From assembly GCF_900545205.1 (NCBI RefSeq), contig NZ_UQYC01000012.1, positions 1-31,200 of the forward strand: 31,200 nucleotides of DNA. The letters run 5' to 3'. The notes under the pieces are model-generated. The model was not told where the DNA came from and did no database searches. It was given only the letters and a program-made list of their open reading frames with translations. This DNA comes from an uncultured Veillonella sp. GTDB taxonomy: Bacteria > Bacillota > Negativicutes > Veillonellales > Veillonellaceae. How positions within the stretch are numbered: position 1 is the stretch's first letter; each line of letters opens with the position of its first letter. A program made the position numbers and the translations under genes. Of the stretch, positions 23,569 through 31,200 are shown one piece after another.

Positions 23569-24528
23569 TCAACTTTCAATATGCCAAGATTTTTTAAACA
23601 AAAGATGATAACTGACAAAAATATTGATATACGGAATGCCAAGCCCAATTATCCATAAACCGCTTAATAGAGAATCATGAAGTCTACGTATACCTAGTGT
23701 AATCATCGCTAAAGCTGGCCATATCAGGATAGCCATAAATCCCCAACGTGGTATATAAAGAGATATACCACACTGAACAATTAACGATACTACGGCTATA
23801 GCCATATTCATAATAATGTCCATAAAAATGCGAGCTCCTACAAGACCGCCCCAAAAGACTGATACAGGAGTCCTGCCCTTAACATCAAAGATCTTAGCAA
23901 ATAAAACATCCCATATACAGCTACAAATATAGTCAAATTTACTATTATTTGTATCTTTAGTAATCGTGGAACTTCGAGTATAGGTAATAATATAGTTATT
24001 ATACCTATCTCGTCCTTCATCTAAACCATACTCATTAGAATCTGGCACACTAAGTGGCAACGCAAAGCAAGCCAAGATAAAATACTTCCATAAAAATCCG
24101 TCCCAATGAAAGCCTGCATTTATAAAGGTTTCGGATATAGATTCCCAACTAAAACTCATACCCCAATATACCCACAAACTTAGGTATGCTATGGGTACTA
24201 AAATCATATACCACAAGGATGAACCACAATCATTCAATCTACGTTTGAGTAAAAAAATAGTTACTACTATATGTATAATCTGCAAACATCCAAAATAAAT
24301 ATATGACAAATATGTACTGCCTTGAAACAAACCATCTTGAATAAATCCTATCAATACCACAAATAGAAGGTACGCTAAAAATTTACTTCCCATTAAACCA
24401 AGCACAGCCCATAAAAATGCCAATCGGCCTATACGTTGATTCACTCGCAGCATTTCTATATTTTGTTTAAATAGTGAAATCTCATTATCTAACCACATTA
24501 AAATAATTCTTTCTATGCACTCATACAA
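23569..24528 (-). CDS. Double-DUF805 membrane protein
   Basis: A 319-residue membrane protein that contains two DUF805-like units in a row. The first has RIGRLAFLWAVLG and LLKRRLNDCGSSLWYMILVPIAYL. The second has FDVKGRTPVSVFWGGLVGAR and LGIRRLHDSLLSGLWIIGLGIPYINI. Between them lies a soluble linker (SNEYGLDEGRDRYNNYIITYTRSSTI). About eight membrane segments are likely. The start is uncertain: ATG 24528 or the in-frame ATG at 24498 (MWLDNEISLFK), both with weak ribosome sites. The motifs are degenerate compared with copies A to C, so it is an older or divergent member. It ends 8 bp before the trp promoter and no terminator is seen, so its transcripts may enter the trp leader. Confidence 0.8.
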   Translation of the reverse strand: MYECIERIILMWLDNEISLFKQNIEMLRVNQRIGRLAFLWAVLGLMGSKFLAYLLFVVLIGFIQDGLFQGSTYLSYIYFGCLQIIHIVVTIFLLKRRLNDCGSSLWYMILVPIAYLSLWVYWGMSFSWESISETFINAGFHWDGFLWKYFILACFALPLSVPDSNEYGLDEGRDRYNNYIITYTRSSTITKDTNNSKFDYICSCIWDVLFAKIFDVKGRTPVSVFWGGLVGARIFMDIIMNMAIAVVSLIVQCGISLYIPRWGFMAILIWPALAMITLGIRRLHDSLLSGLWIIGLGIPYINIFVSYHLLFKKSWHIES

Positions 24529-24612
24529 TATATTTTCTTTTCTTAAATTAAATAATATCTATTTTAATATAAATCCTTCAAACTACATATATCCAGAATC
24601 AAGTACTAGTAA

Positions 24613-24659
24613 ATTAAAACACATATATATTGTTTTAATCTATTTATAAATAGTATACT
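24613..24659 (+). promoter_or_regulatory. Promoter and candidate operator of the MFS transporter gene
   Basis: TTGTTT (24630-24635), 18 bp, TATACT (24654-24659). A perfect 9-bp inverted repeat, ATTAAAACA (24613-24621) and TGTTTTAAT (24631-24639) with a 9-bp spacer, covers the -35 element. That is a common place for a drug-responsive repressor. No regulator gene lies next to it. Confidence 0.6.
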
Positions 24660-24741
24660 GAGTTTATTAAACTTATCAACTTAACCAATTAAAATAAGGC
24701 CAAAGTAGAATATCAATCATCTAAAACTAAGGAGGGATATT

Positions 24742-25920
24742 TTGGAAACATGGAAACGAACGGTATACATCAGTTTAGTCTGTGTATTCTGTACAGCCTT
24801 TGGTGTAAGTCAGCTAGCTCCAATCCTACCTTTATACTTTCATGATTTAGGCGTCCAAACACCAGAAGCAATGTCCTTATGGTCTGGTTTAGCAACCGGT
24901 GCAACCTACATAATCGTTTGCTTGGCTGCTCCATTTTGGGGGCGTGTTGCTGACAAAAAAGGTCGTAAAATTACATTAATACGATCTAGCTTTGGCATGG
25001 CCTTATGTAATGCTTTGATTGCCTTTCAAACAACCCCAGAGGGAGTCGTACTAATTCGTTTAATCCAAGGGCTTGTAAGTGGATTTTACTCCGCATCAAT
25101 TACCTTAATTGCTTCTGAAACCCCGCTTGAACGAACAGGTTGGGCCTTAGGTCTATTGGCATCGGCCAACCTAGCAGGCTCGCTCATTGGACCTCTATTA
25201 GGCGGCTACATTGCAGATACAGTAGGTATTCGCAATGACTTTATCATCGTCGGTGCCCTCATGGGCTTAGCCGGTGTGCTAGCCACTATATTCATCCATG
25301 AAAATTATGTACCACAGCCTAATCCTGAAAAACTTTCTATCCGTAAGCTGAAAGAGCAAATACCGGAATTTAATAGTATTGTCGCATTATGTGTAGCCTC
25401 CTTTATCTATGCAATATGCATTATGTCCTTACAACCTGTTATCTCTGTATATATTAAAGGAATTGTTCCTAGCGACACAGAAAATCTCGCATTTATTGCA
25501 GGTGCCGTATTCTCCGCTATGGGTATTGCTCAACTTATGAGTAGCTCCCCACTAGGTAAACTAGTCGATAAAATTGGGCCCCGTAAAGTGTTAGTAGTAT
25601 CTCTTATCTATGTAGGGATTCTAAATATCCCTCAAGCCTATGTTTCTGATGTATATCAACTTGCCATCATCAGATTTCTACAAGGTTTTGGGTTAGGCGG
25701 TATGCTTCCTGCTTTAAACACCTACCTATCTTCCAAAACACCTCGAGAATTTACAGGCCAAGTATTCTCCTATAATCAATCCTGTCTATTCTTTGGCTAT
25801 TTCTTAGGATCTGTCGGCGGTGCTAGCCTTATGGCATGGCTAGGCTTTACTACACTATTCTGGGTTAGTGGTGGCTTATTTATTATTTCCGCTCTATGGA
25901 TTGGTTTCAAACTAAAATAA
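24742..25920 (+). CDS. MFS transporter, multidrug-efflux type (DHA1-like)
   Basis: A 392-residue permease of the major facilitator superfamily with about 12 membrane segments. Motif A, GRVADKKGRK, lies at residues about 66-76 between segments 2 and 3. Motif C-like glycines (LAGSLIGPLLGGYIAD) in segment 5 are typical of drug-proton antiporters; a second, weaker motif A (GKLVDKIGPRK) opens the second half. The start codon is TTG at 24742 with an excellent AAGGAGGG site; no in-frame ATG lies nearby. The substrate cannot be named. It is monocistronic with its own promoter and terminator. Confidence 0.92.
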   Translation: METWKRTVYISLVCVFCTAFGVSQLAPILPLYFHDLGVQTPEAMSLWSGLATGATYIIVCLAAPFWGRVADKKGRKITLIRSSFGMALCNALIAFQTTPEGVVLIRLIQGLVSGFYSASITLIASETPLERTGWALGLLASANLAGSLIGPLLGGYIADTVGIRNDFIIVGALMGLAGVLATIFIHENYVPQPNPEKLSIRKLKEQIPEFNSIVALCVASFIYAICIMSLQPVISVYIKGIVPSDTENLAFIAGAVFSAMGIAQLMSSSPLGKLVDKIGPRKVLVVSLIYVGILNIPQAYVSDVYQLAIIRFLQGFGLGGMLPALNTYLSSKTPREFTGQVFSYNQSCLFFGYFLGSVGGASLMAWLGFTTLFWVSGGLFIISALWIGFKLK

Positions 25921-25967
25921 TAGAAATTTACAATATAAATAGAACCCCATAACTCTACAATATAAGG

Positions 25968-26006
25968 AGAACCCCATTATGATATTAATCATAATGGGGT
26001 TCTTTT
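25968..26006 (+). terminator. Intrinsic terminator of the MFS gene
   Basis: A 16-bp perfect stem, AGAACCCCATTATGAT (25968-25983) with its complement at 25988-26003, has loop ATTA and ends in TTTT. A second copy of the left arm, AGAACCCCAT, lies at 25941-25950 in a direct repeat (CAATATAA--AGAACCCCAT). Confidence 0.9.
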
Positions 26007-26084
26007 ATTGTAAGTTTTAAATTTAGAGTCCTAGAACAACTATATTTTATTGAATTATAATTGACCAACTACATCAGTATTCAA

Positions 26085-27338
26085 TTATAGTAACAATAAC
26101 ATAATCACTACTGTAGCAATAATACATGGTACAGCATTACGTTTCGCCATTTCCATAGGGTTAATACCAGCAAGGCCGGCAATGATGATACCTGCACCTG
26201 CTACTGGACTCATACTACGACCGATACCAGCACCCAATTGAGCCATGGAGCCTAATTGCATAATGCCATAGCCAAAGTCTGCTGCATGAGGTGTTACTGC
26301 GCCGTTAAACGCAAGGGCTGCCGCATTACCAGAACCAGAAATAACAGCCAATAAGAATGGACCAAAGGCAGCACCGATTTGGGCGATCTGTTGAGAGTTC
26401 TTCATGCCATCAATGAGTGCACTTGTAAGGCCGATGTATTGCATACCTGCTGTAAAGCACGCTGCCGCAGCCATAAGCCCCACAACATCACACATGCCAT
26501 CGCCAGTACCACGGAAGAATTTCTTAACTGCATCTGTTACATTAGGTCGTACCGCAATAATACCGATAGCCGTACCAATTAACATGGACACAGGAACGGA
26601 AATCTCTGGAATCACTGCTACTTGTTTACTACCGAGTACGAGTAATACAAGTGGAATGATTGGGATAATTGCATATAAGTAATTTACCTTGAATTCTTTG
26701 CCTTCTTCTTCGTTAGCCGCTTTCAATACATATCCTGTATGTTCCTTCTTAACGATAGCTACGATATTGAGCAAGATAGCTGCTACTACGATACCAATAA
26801 TGGCTTGTATAGAGAAGCTCGCAATAACGGTCATTACGTCTTCACCGGCTAGTTGTGCTACTTGTGGGTTAAACATAAGGCCTGGGCTCAATGCACTACC
26901 CCAAGTTCCTAAGAAAATAGCAGAGCCTGCCATGGCAGGATGCACACCAGAGCGAATCAATGCAGGAATTAGCAATGCGCCCACAGCAGCTGCACAGCCT
27001 GCTGCAGTAGGCAACGCAATATTGATCAAGAACGTAATAATAACAGCACCAGGAATGATGATTTTAGTCATCTTTTTAAGGCCTGCAGAAATGAAATATA
27101 CCATGTGCTCTGTACATTTTGTATATTCCATAACATAACTAAAACCAAGCACTGTACAAATAGTTGGTACAAGACCTGGGTTTGTAAGTTCTTTTACAAA
27201 GGCTGTCGTACCAGCACTAAGCTGACCACCAATAAAGCACATTAATAAGCCCGATAACAATAAAACGAGCCGTGTTTCAAACTGTTTAATAATGGCGATA
27301 AACGTCGCCACTACAATAACAATACCAGCAATAATCAT
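26085..27338 (-). CDS. DcuC-family anaerobic dicarboxylate-type transporter
   Basis: A 417-residue transporter with about 12 membrane segments. The C-terminal half has the DcuC-family motifs VISGSGNAAALAFNGAVTPHA, MAQLGAGIGRSMSPVAGAGIIIAGLAGINPMEMAKRNAVPCI; the N-terminal half has LPTAAGCAAAVGALLIPALIRSGV and SPGLMFNPQVAQLAG. The family exchanges C4-dicarboxylates such as succinate and fumarate in anaerobes. Here it lies 108 bp downstream of an M20 carbamoylase-type gene and near an AbgA homologue, so its true cargo may be the substrate of those hydrolases; that is inference. The ATG follows GGAGAGATT. A weak dyad, TATAATTGA/TCAATTATA, overlaps the stop. Confidence 0.88.
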   Translation of the reverse strand: MIIAGIVIVVATFIAIIKQFETRLVLLLSGLLMCFIGGQLSAGTTAFVKELTNPGLVPTICTVLGFSYVMEYTKCTEHMVYFISAGLKKMTKIIIPGAVIITFLINIALPTAAGCAAAVGALLIPALIRSGVHPAMAGSAIFLGTWGSALSPGLMFNPQVAQLAGEDVMTVIASFSIQAIIGIVVAAILLNIVAIVKKEHTGYVLKAANEEEGKEFKVNYLYAIIPIIPLVLLVLGSKQVAVIPEISVPVSMLIGTAIGIIAVRPNVTDAVKKFFRGTGDGMCDVVGLMAAAACFTAGMQYIGLTSALIDGMKNSQQIAQIGAAFGPFLLAVISGSGNAAALAFNGAVTPHAADFGYGIMQLGSMAQLGAGIGRSMSPVAGAGIIIAGLAGINPMEMAKRNAVPCIIATVVIMLLLL

Positions 27339-27446
27339 AATCTCTCCAATCCGTGTACTTTCAACTTAAAACGACTAACAACACTCTATTACATCTTAAA
27401 TTTGAAATACACTGTTACACAAACTGATATCAACGGATATCTCTAC

Positions 27447-28691
27447 TTACACAAGTTTTGTAGTTTCTAAACTAAGTTTTCTAAGCACTGTATCCAATAC
27501 CTTAGCGCCTGTAACGATGTCATCCAGGTCCGCAAATTCAGCCGGATTATGACTGATACCTTCGCGACATGGGATAAAAATCATTCCTGTCGGAACATCA
27601 TCAGCCCAATGCATGGCATCATGACCAGCACCGCTTGGCATGGTCATATAATCTACACCTACAGACTTAACAGCCCTTTCAATTTCTCGAATCATGGCTG
27701 GATGCATCGCCACTGGATGATCCTGTGCAATAGGCTCAATCGTATAGGATAAGCCGCGTTTCTCTGCAGTAACATCAATAAATTCCTTAATAAGAGTAAC
27801 TACAGAATCACGGGCCACCTTAGAAATACTGCGAATATCGACGCCCAACTTCACAGCTCCAGGGATAACGTTCATCGCACCCGGTGTTACCTCAACAACA
27901 CCGACTGTGCCTACCACTGGAGGCTCCTCTTGCATGGATGCAATCTCCTCAATACCGAGGATTATTTTTGAAGCCCCACATAAGGCATCATGACGCAAAT
28001 TCATTGGCGTAGCACCACTATGGTCCGCATTCCCACGAATGGTTACATAGAACCGCTCTGGTGCGGCAATACCAGTTACAACGCCGATGGGTTTTGCTTC
28101 ATGCTCTAGCACCTTACCTTGTTCGATATGAATTTCTGTGAAAGACTTTACAGGTCGTTCATATTCCATATGCTCAATAGCATCTGGATTTAAATTACGT
28201 TCTTTCAAAGCATCATACAAGGACACACCTTGTTTATCTACTAAGCGTTGTAAATCTTTCAATGTCAATTCACCACGCATAGCCTTACTGCCCAATGTGG
28301 CAGCTCCAAAGCGGCTAGATTCTTCACACATAAAGTCCACTACTGCAATGGTATGGTCATGTTCAAAACCATCATCCATCATACTGCGAATAGCTTCGAT
28401 AGCAGACAATACGCCTACAACACCATCATAGTTGCCACCATTAGGTACGCTGTCCGTATGAGAGCCAACCATGACAATCGGCAACTCAGGCTTTTTGCCA
28501 ACTTTATAGCCTATAACGTTCCCGAAACCATCAGTTTCCACTGTGAGTCCCGCCTCAGTCATACGGTCAATAATATATTGGCGTCCCTTCCAGTCTGCGT
28601 CGGTGAAAGCTAGGCGATTAATGCCTTCTCCAGGTGCAGTCAACTGTGCCATAGCATCAAAATCTTTAGTTAATCGATCTCGTTGAATCAT
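27447..28691 (-). CDS. Zn-dependent M20 amidase of the hydantoinase/carbamoylase family
   Basis: A 414-residue metallohydrolase resembling N-carbamoyl-L-amino-acid hydrolase and allantoate amidohydrolase. The start is ATG 28691 with GAGGTG 5-10 bases upstream; the in-frame GTG at 28703 overlaps that site. Metal ligands are visible: His78 and Asp80 in GSHTDSVPNGGNYDG, Asp89, the acid pair in CEESSRFG, and His in FTEIHIEQG and GNADHSGATPM. The C-terminal PSGAGHDAMHWAD motif is intact. It cleaves an amide or carbamoyl bond to release an amino acid or ureidoglycolate; which substrate cannot be told. No hydantoinase or allantoinase gene is adjacent. It precedes the DcuC-family gene in the same direction. 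Confidence 0.9.
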   Translation of the reverse strand: MIQRDRLTKDFDAMAQLTAPGEGINRLAFTDADWKGRQYIIDRMTEAGLTVETDGFGNVIGYKVGKKPELPIVMVGSHTDSVPNGGNYDGVVGVLSAIEAIRSMMDDGFEHDHTIAVVDFMCEESSRFGAATLGSKAMRGELTLKDLQRLVDKQGVSLYDALKERNLNPDAIEHMEYERPVKSFTEIHIEQGKVLEHEAKPIGVVTGIAAPERFYVTIRGNADHSGATPMNLRHDALCGASKIILGIEEIASMQEEPPVVGTVGVVEVTPGAMNVIPGAVKLGVDIRSISKVARDSVVTLIKEFIDVTAEKRGLSYTIEPIAQDHPVAMHPAMIREIERAVKSVGVDYMTMPSGAGHDAMHWADDVPTGMIFIPCREGISHNPAEFADLDDIVTGAKVLDTVLRKLSLETTKLV

Positions 28692-28705
28692 ATAACACCT
28701 CACAA

Positions 28706-28801
28706 TCTAATACTCATATTAGATCTAATATATAGCACACTATACATATTTCGATACATACATCTATATAGTTATGTACCTATAGTTTGGATGTATGCAT
28801 C
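28706..28801. promoter_or_regulatory. Palindromes upstream of the carbamoylase-family gene
   Basis: A perfect 16-bp palindrome, ATATTAGATCTAATAT (28716-28731), lies 25 bp before the start codon, and a further half-site TCTAATA lies at 28706-28712. Further up, GATACATACATC (28753-28764) and GATGTATGCATC (28790-28801) match as an inverted repeat at 11 of 12 positions. There is no T tract, so operators are more likely than a terminator for the AbgA-like gene upstream. Confidence 0.5.
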
Positions 28802-28823
28802 ATAATATCACAATCAATATGTC

Positions 28824-30119
28824 CTATTTTAAATAGTGAGTCGCAATTGTACCTAACGCAACAATGCCATTTAGCATATCTTCTTCATCGATATCAAATA
28901 ATGGATTATGATGAGGCGCTTTAATAGCAGAGCCTAATACCATATATGTTGCTCGTCCACCACGATCAATTACACGGTTCAAGAAGTACGCGCAGTCTTC
29001 GCTGCCACCACCGCTATAATCAAATGGTACCTCTTTAAAGATACCCAATGGTTCAATGATGGATTGCACCTCGCGAGCTAAATCATCGCTAATACGACCT
29101 GCTGGTGTTTCACCTTGTTTTGTAATTTCAAAGGTACAGTCATGCATTTCTGCGGCACCTTTAATAATAGTTTTTGTGCGTTCAATCATGTAGTCATTGA
29201 TTTCTGTTGTAGCACCGCGCGTTTCTAATTTAAGAACAGCTACATCAGGTGTAACATTGCGACCTGTACCACTTTCAAAAACACCTACATTCATACGGGA
29301 TGCGCCTTGGCTGTGGCGAGCAATGGCTTGTAAGTTAAGAACTGCTGTACAGCCTGCAAGCATAGCATTTTGTGCCTTTTCAGGAGATCCACCTGCATGA
29401 GCAGAATAGCCATGGAACACAGCATCAAGTTTCGTAGTCGCCAAGAAGCCATGGTCACTACAAGCAAAGCAATTGGATAGCTTTTCGTTAAACCCAATGT
29501 GCATACCAAACATCAAATCTACGTCATCAACTACACCAGCCTCTACCATCGCTTTAGCACCACGTACGCCTTCCTCAGCAGGTTGGAAGATAAGTTTGAT
29601 AGTACCTTTTAATCCATCCTTATGTGTGGCTATATATTCTGCAAGGCCAAGGCCCATTGTCATATGTGTATCATGACCACAAGCATGCATAGCCTTATCG
29701 TGGCGAGAACGGAAACCAATCTTAGCAGGAATATGGTTAGATGCTTTAGATTCGATAACATCATTAGAATCCATATCTGCACGGAATGCCACAACAGGAC
29801 CATCATCACTGAACTTCATTGTTGCTACGATGGCTGTTTTACCATAGCCCATTTTTTCTACGAGCTCAGGATCAGCACCTTCATCCATAGCGCGAGCCAT
29901 AGCTACTTTCATCTCCTCTTCGCTAGGCAAGCCCATACGAGAATCTAAATCGAGTACATCTGCACCGAGTGCTACATCATACCCTAAAGAAATTAACTTT
30001 TCAGCTACTTTAGAAGCAGAACGATATTCAAGCCAAGCTGGCTCTGGATACATATGAAAATCACGACGCATAGCGATAAAATCATCGCGTCGTTGTTGTA
30101 CGAAATCTTTTACAGACAT
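28824..30119 (-). CDS. abgA: AbgA-like M20D amidohydrolase (aminobenzoyl-glutamate hydrolase type)
   Basis: A 431-residue metallopeptidase-fold amidohydrolase. It matches my recollection of E. coli AbgA along its length: RRDFHMYPEPAWLEYRSA, the insert SRMGLPSEEE, VVAFRADMDSND, MHACGHDTHMTMGLGLA (metal ligands near residues 144-151), IFQPAEEGVRGAKAMVEAGVVDDVD, AHAGGSPEKAQNAML, ASRMNVGVFESGTGRNV, ETRGA, GGGSEDCAYF and PHHNPLFDIDEED. AbgA with AbgB hydrolyses p-aminobenzoyl-glutamate. No AbgB or AbgT gene lies beside this one; an AbgB-like start is seen at the far left end. The ATG follows AGGAGGTTCCT. Its promoter carries a candidate operator. Confidence 0.88.
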   Translation of the reverse strand: MSVKDFVQQRRDDFIAMRRDFHMYPEPAWLEYRSASKVAEKLISLGYDVALGADVLDLDSRMGLPSEEEMKVAMARAMDEGADPELVEKMGYGKTAIVATMKFSDDGPVVAFRADMDSNDVIESKASNHIPAKIGFRSRHDKAMHACGHDTHMTMGLGLAEYIATHKDGLKGTIKLIFQPAEEGVRGAKAMVEAGVVDDVDLMFGMHIGFNEKLSNCFACSDHGFLATTKLDAVFHGYSAHAGGSPEKAQNAMLAGCTAVLNLQAIARHSQGASRMNVGVFESGTGRNVTPDVAVLKLETRGATTEINDYMIERTKTIIKGAAEMHDCTFEITKQGETPAGRISDDLAREVQSIIEPLGIFKEVPFDYSGGGSEDCAYFLNRVIDRGGRATYMVLGSAIKAPHHNPLFDIDEEDMLNGIVALGTIATHYLK

Positions 30120-30143
30120 AGGAACCTCCTAAAAATTAATTAG

Positions 30144-30185
30144 TACTTACCTATTAACTATATGAATAGATAAGTAAATAGTCAA
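30144..30185 (-). promoter_or_regulatory. Promoter and candidate operator of the AbgA-like gene
   Basis: Minus strand TTGACT (30180-30185), 17 bp, TATAGT (30157-30162). An inverted repeat, TACTTACCTATT (30144-30155) and AATAGATAAGTA (30165-30176), matches at 11 of 12 positions and straddles the -10 element with a 9-bp spacer, the classical place for a repressor. Confidence 0.68.
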
Positions 30186-30223
30186 CCAAATAGGTCATGT
30201 ATACAAAATAAAGAGACGAACTA

Positions 30224-30232
30224 TGCTATAAT
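30224..30232 (+). promoter_or_regulatory. Extended -10 promoter of the antitoxin-Fic pair
   Basis: TGCTATAAT is an extended -10 element 22 bp before the antitoxin start. No good -35 is visible at 16-18 bp. Promoters of this type are usual where the extended TG compensates. Confidence 0.55.
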
Positions 30233-30254
30233 AATAGTAATAAAGGAGGTGCCT

Positions 30255-30443
30255 ATGACATTAAATGTAAATAAAGAAAAACTCACCATTTTAGATGTAC
30301 AATTTGAAAATTATGAGGACTTTGATGCAGTTTGGTATGCCGTAGGTTCATCTATGATTGAAGACTTTACTCCTACAACTGAATCAGTTCTAGAATTAAA
30401 AAATTATGTTACAAACAGAAGAAAGGAACTACAAATTGGCTAA
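30255..30443 (+). CDS. Antitoxin of a Fic system (VbhA-like)
   Basis: A 62-residue protein. The ATG at 30255 has AAAGGAGG upstream; the in-frame GTG at 30249 overlaps that site. Residues 26-50 read VWYAVGSSMIEDFTPTTESVLELKN. This fits the inhibitory helix of class I Fic antitoxins, consensus S/T-x-x-x-E-G/N, here Ser32 and Glu36 but with Asp37 in place of Gly or Asn. The Glu of that helix blocks ATP binding in the Fic active site. It overlaps the Fic start by 8 bases, so the two are made together. The assignment rests on the motif plus the adjacent fic gene. Confidence 0.8.
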   Translation: MTLNVNKEKLTILDVQFENYEDFDAVWYAVGSSMIEDFTPTTESVLELKNYVTNRRKELQIG

Positions 30444-31047
30444 AAACCAATACGAAGGTTACCAGTACATAGATTTAGATAATCTCTATACCTATGAAAA
30501 TTCATTTGTATTAATAAATAAACAAAATATTCTAGATCCTAAGTTAGCAAAAAATAATGAGCATTTATATGTATCAAAACGGCTTGCAGATTTATATATG
30601 TTGCCAATTCCAGTATATTCTATGACTGATATACTAAAGATCCATAAGTATTTATTCCAAGATGTTTATTCTTGGGCCGGTCAATATAGAAAAGTTAATA
30701 TTACAAAGAGTGGCAATCCTTTTATGTCGATACAATCATTTAGCTCTGCCGAGAACTTTATAAATGATTTGCTAAATACATATCATCAAAAAACCAATAC
30801 AAAAGAAAGTATTATTAAGAACTTAGCTAAAATCTTAGATTCCCTAAATTTCTTTCATCCATTTAGGGAAGGTAATGGTCGCACACAACGTGAAGTTATT
30901 CGAGTATTAGCATTATCAAAGGGGTATAAAGCTCAAATTCGTGTTTCTGAAGATGATACTGTATATAATACCTATATGGACGGAACCGTACATGGCGACT
31001 TACAGAAACTAGAACTATTATTTGAAAAAATATTAGAAAAAATATAA
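30436..31047 (+). CDS. Fic-domain protein (probable AMP-transferase toxin)
   Basis: A 203-residue protein if translation starts at TTG 30436. That codon has AAAGGAACT about 6 bases upstream and overlaps the antitoxin stop. The alternative ATG at 30406 has no ribosome site and lies well inside the antitoxin gene. The complete Fic motif HPFREGNGRTQRE is at residues 141-153, with the catalytic His141. Upstream are DILKIHKYLFQDVYSWAGQYRKVNITKSGNPF (the flap region, where VNITKSG is usual) and SLNFFHPF. Such enzymes transfer AMP to target proteins and are toxic without the antitoxin. The target is unknown. A terminator follows about 80 bp later. Confidence 0.93.
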   Translation: MAKNQYEGYQYIDLDNLYTYENSFVLINKQNILDPKLAKNNEHLYVSKRLADLYMLPIPVYSMTDILKIHKYLFQDVYSWAGQYRKVNITKSGNPFMSIQSFSSAENFINDLLNTYHQKTNTKESIIKNLAKILDSLNFFHPFREGNGRTQREVIRVLALSKGYKAQIRVSEDDTVYNTYMDGTVHGDLQKLELLFEKILEKI

Positions 31048-31124
31048 TATTTGATTACAAAAAACACATATACCTTGATATGTACCCATTTTCCTGGACA
31101 CATAATATTTACTAGCCTAAACAC

Positions 31125-31169
31125 ATGGATGCTTCCCTGTATTTTACAGGGGGCATCCATTTTGTTTTT
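31125..31169 (+). terminator. Intrinsic terminator downstream of the Fic gene
   Basis: ATGGATGC (31125-31132) pairs with GCATCCAT (31153-31160), with CCCTGT (31135-31140) and ACAGGG (31146-31151) inside, followed by TTT-G-TTTTT. The remaining bases to the window end hold nothing I can support. Confidence 0.88.
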
Positions 31170-31200
31170 GCTTGAATCCTTTTGTTATTGTAATAGTTAA

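Noticed and set aside
30406..30435. Upstream ATG start for the Fic gene
   Set aside because: It has no ribosome site and would overlap the antitoxin by 38 bases; the TTG at 30436 has a good site.

Overview
The window reads as chromosomal DNA of a diderm Firmicute of the class Negativicutes, most likely Veillonella or a close relative. This is inferred from three things: AT-rich Firmicute-style DNA with strong GGAGG ribosome sites, two classical T-box leaders, and two outer-membrane inverse-autotransporter barrels, which only make sense in a cell with an outer membrane. I could not run a search, so the genus is an inference.

Layout. 1-1400: the start of an AbgB-like M20 amidohydrolase (minus) diverges from a solitary amino-acid-binding lipoprotein (plus). 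1401-3770: a large cytoplasmic Sel1-repeat protein. 3886-6470: two tandem paralogous inverse-autotransporter barrels without a passenger domain. 6720-6797: an unlisted 25-residue hydrophobic peptide gene with its own terminator. 7134-10296: ileS behind an Ile T-box. 10347-15351: a DUF3829-like lipoprotein, a candidate small RNA, a membrane-anchored protein resembling DUF2939, and four DUF805-type membrane proteins. 15518-15808: a small secreted Lys/His-rich protein. 15946-23560: a complete tryptophan operon (promoter, Trp T-box, trpE, trpG, trpD, trpCF fusion, trpB, trpA) on the minus strand. It is interrupted between trpG and trpD by 525 bp of nested palindromic modules. 23569-24528: a double-DUF805 protein. 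24742-25920: an MFS exporter. 26085-30119: a minus-strand group of a DcuC-family transporter, a carbamoylase-type M20 amidohydrolase and an AbgA homologue. 30255-31047: an antitoxin and Fic toxin pair.

How the genes work together. The trp genes cover every step from chorismate to tryptophan, and the leader should be read through only when uncharged tRNA-Trp accumulates; ileS is controlled in the same way by tRNA-Ile. The DcuC-type carrier with the two M20 hydrolases looks like an uptake-and-hydrolysis route for N-acylated or N-carbamoylated amino acids. A third M20 gene begins at the left edge. Candidate operators sit at several of these promoters.

The least explained parts are the structured trpG-trpD intergenic region, which has two copies of one core in opposite orientation plus a cloverleaf-like module, the 25-aa peptide gene, the promoter-to-terminator small RNA near 11.4 kb, and the expansion of DUF805 proteins.
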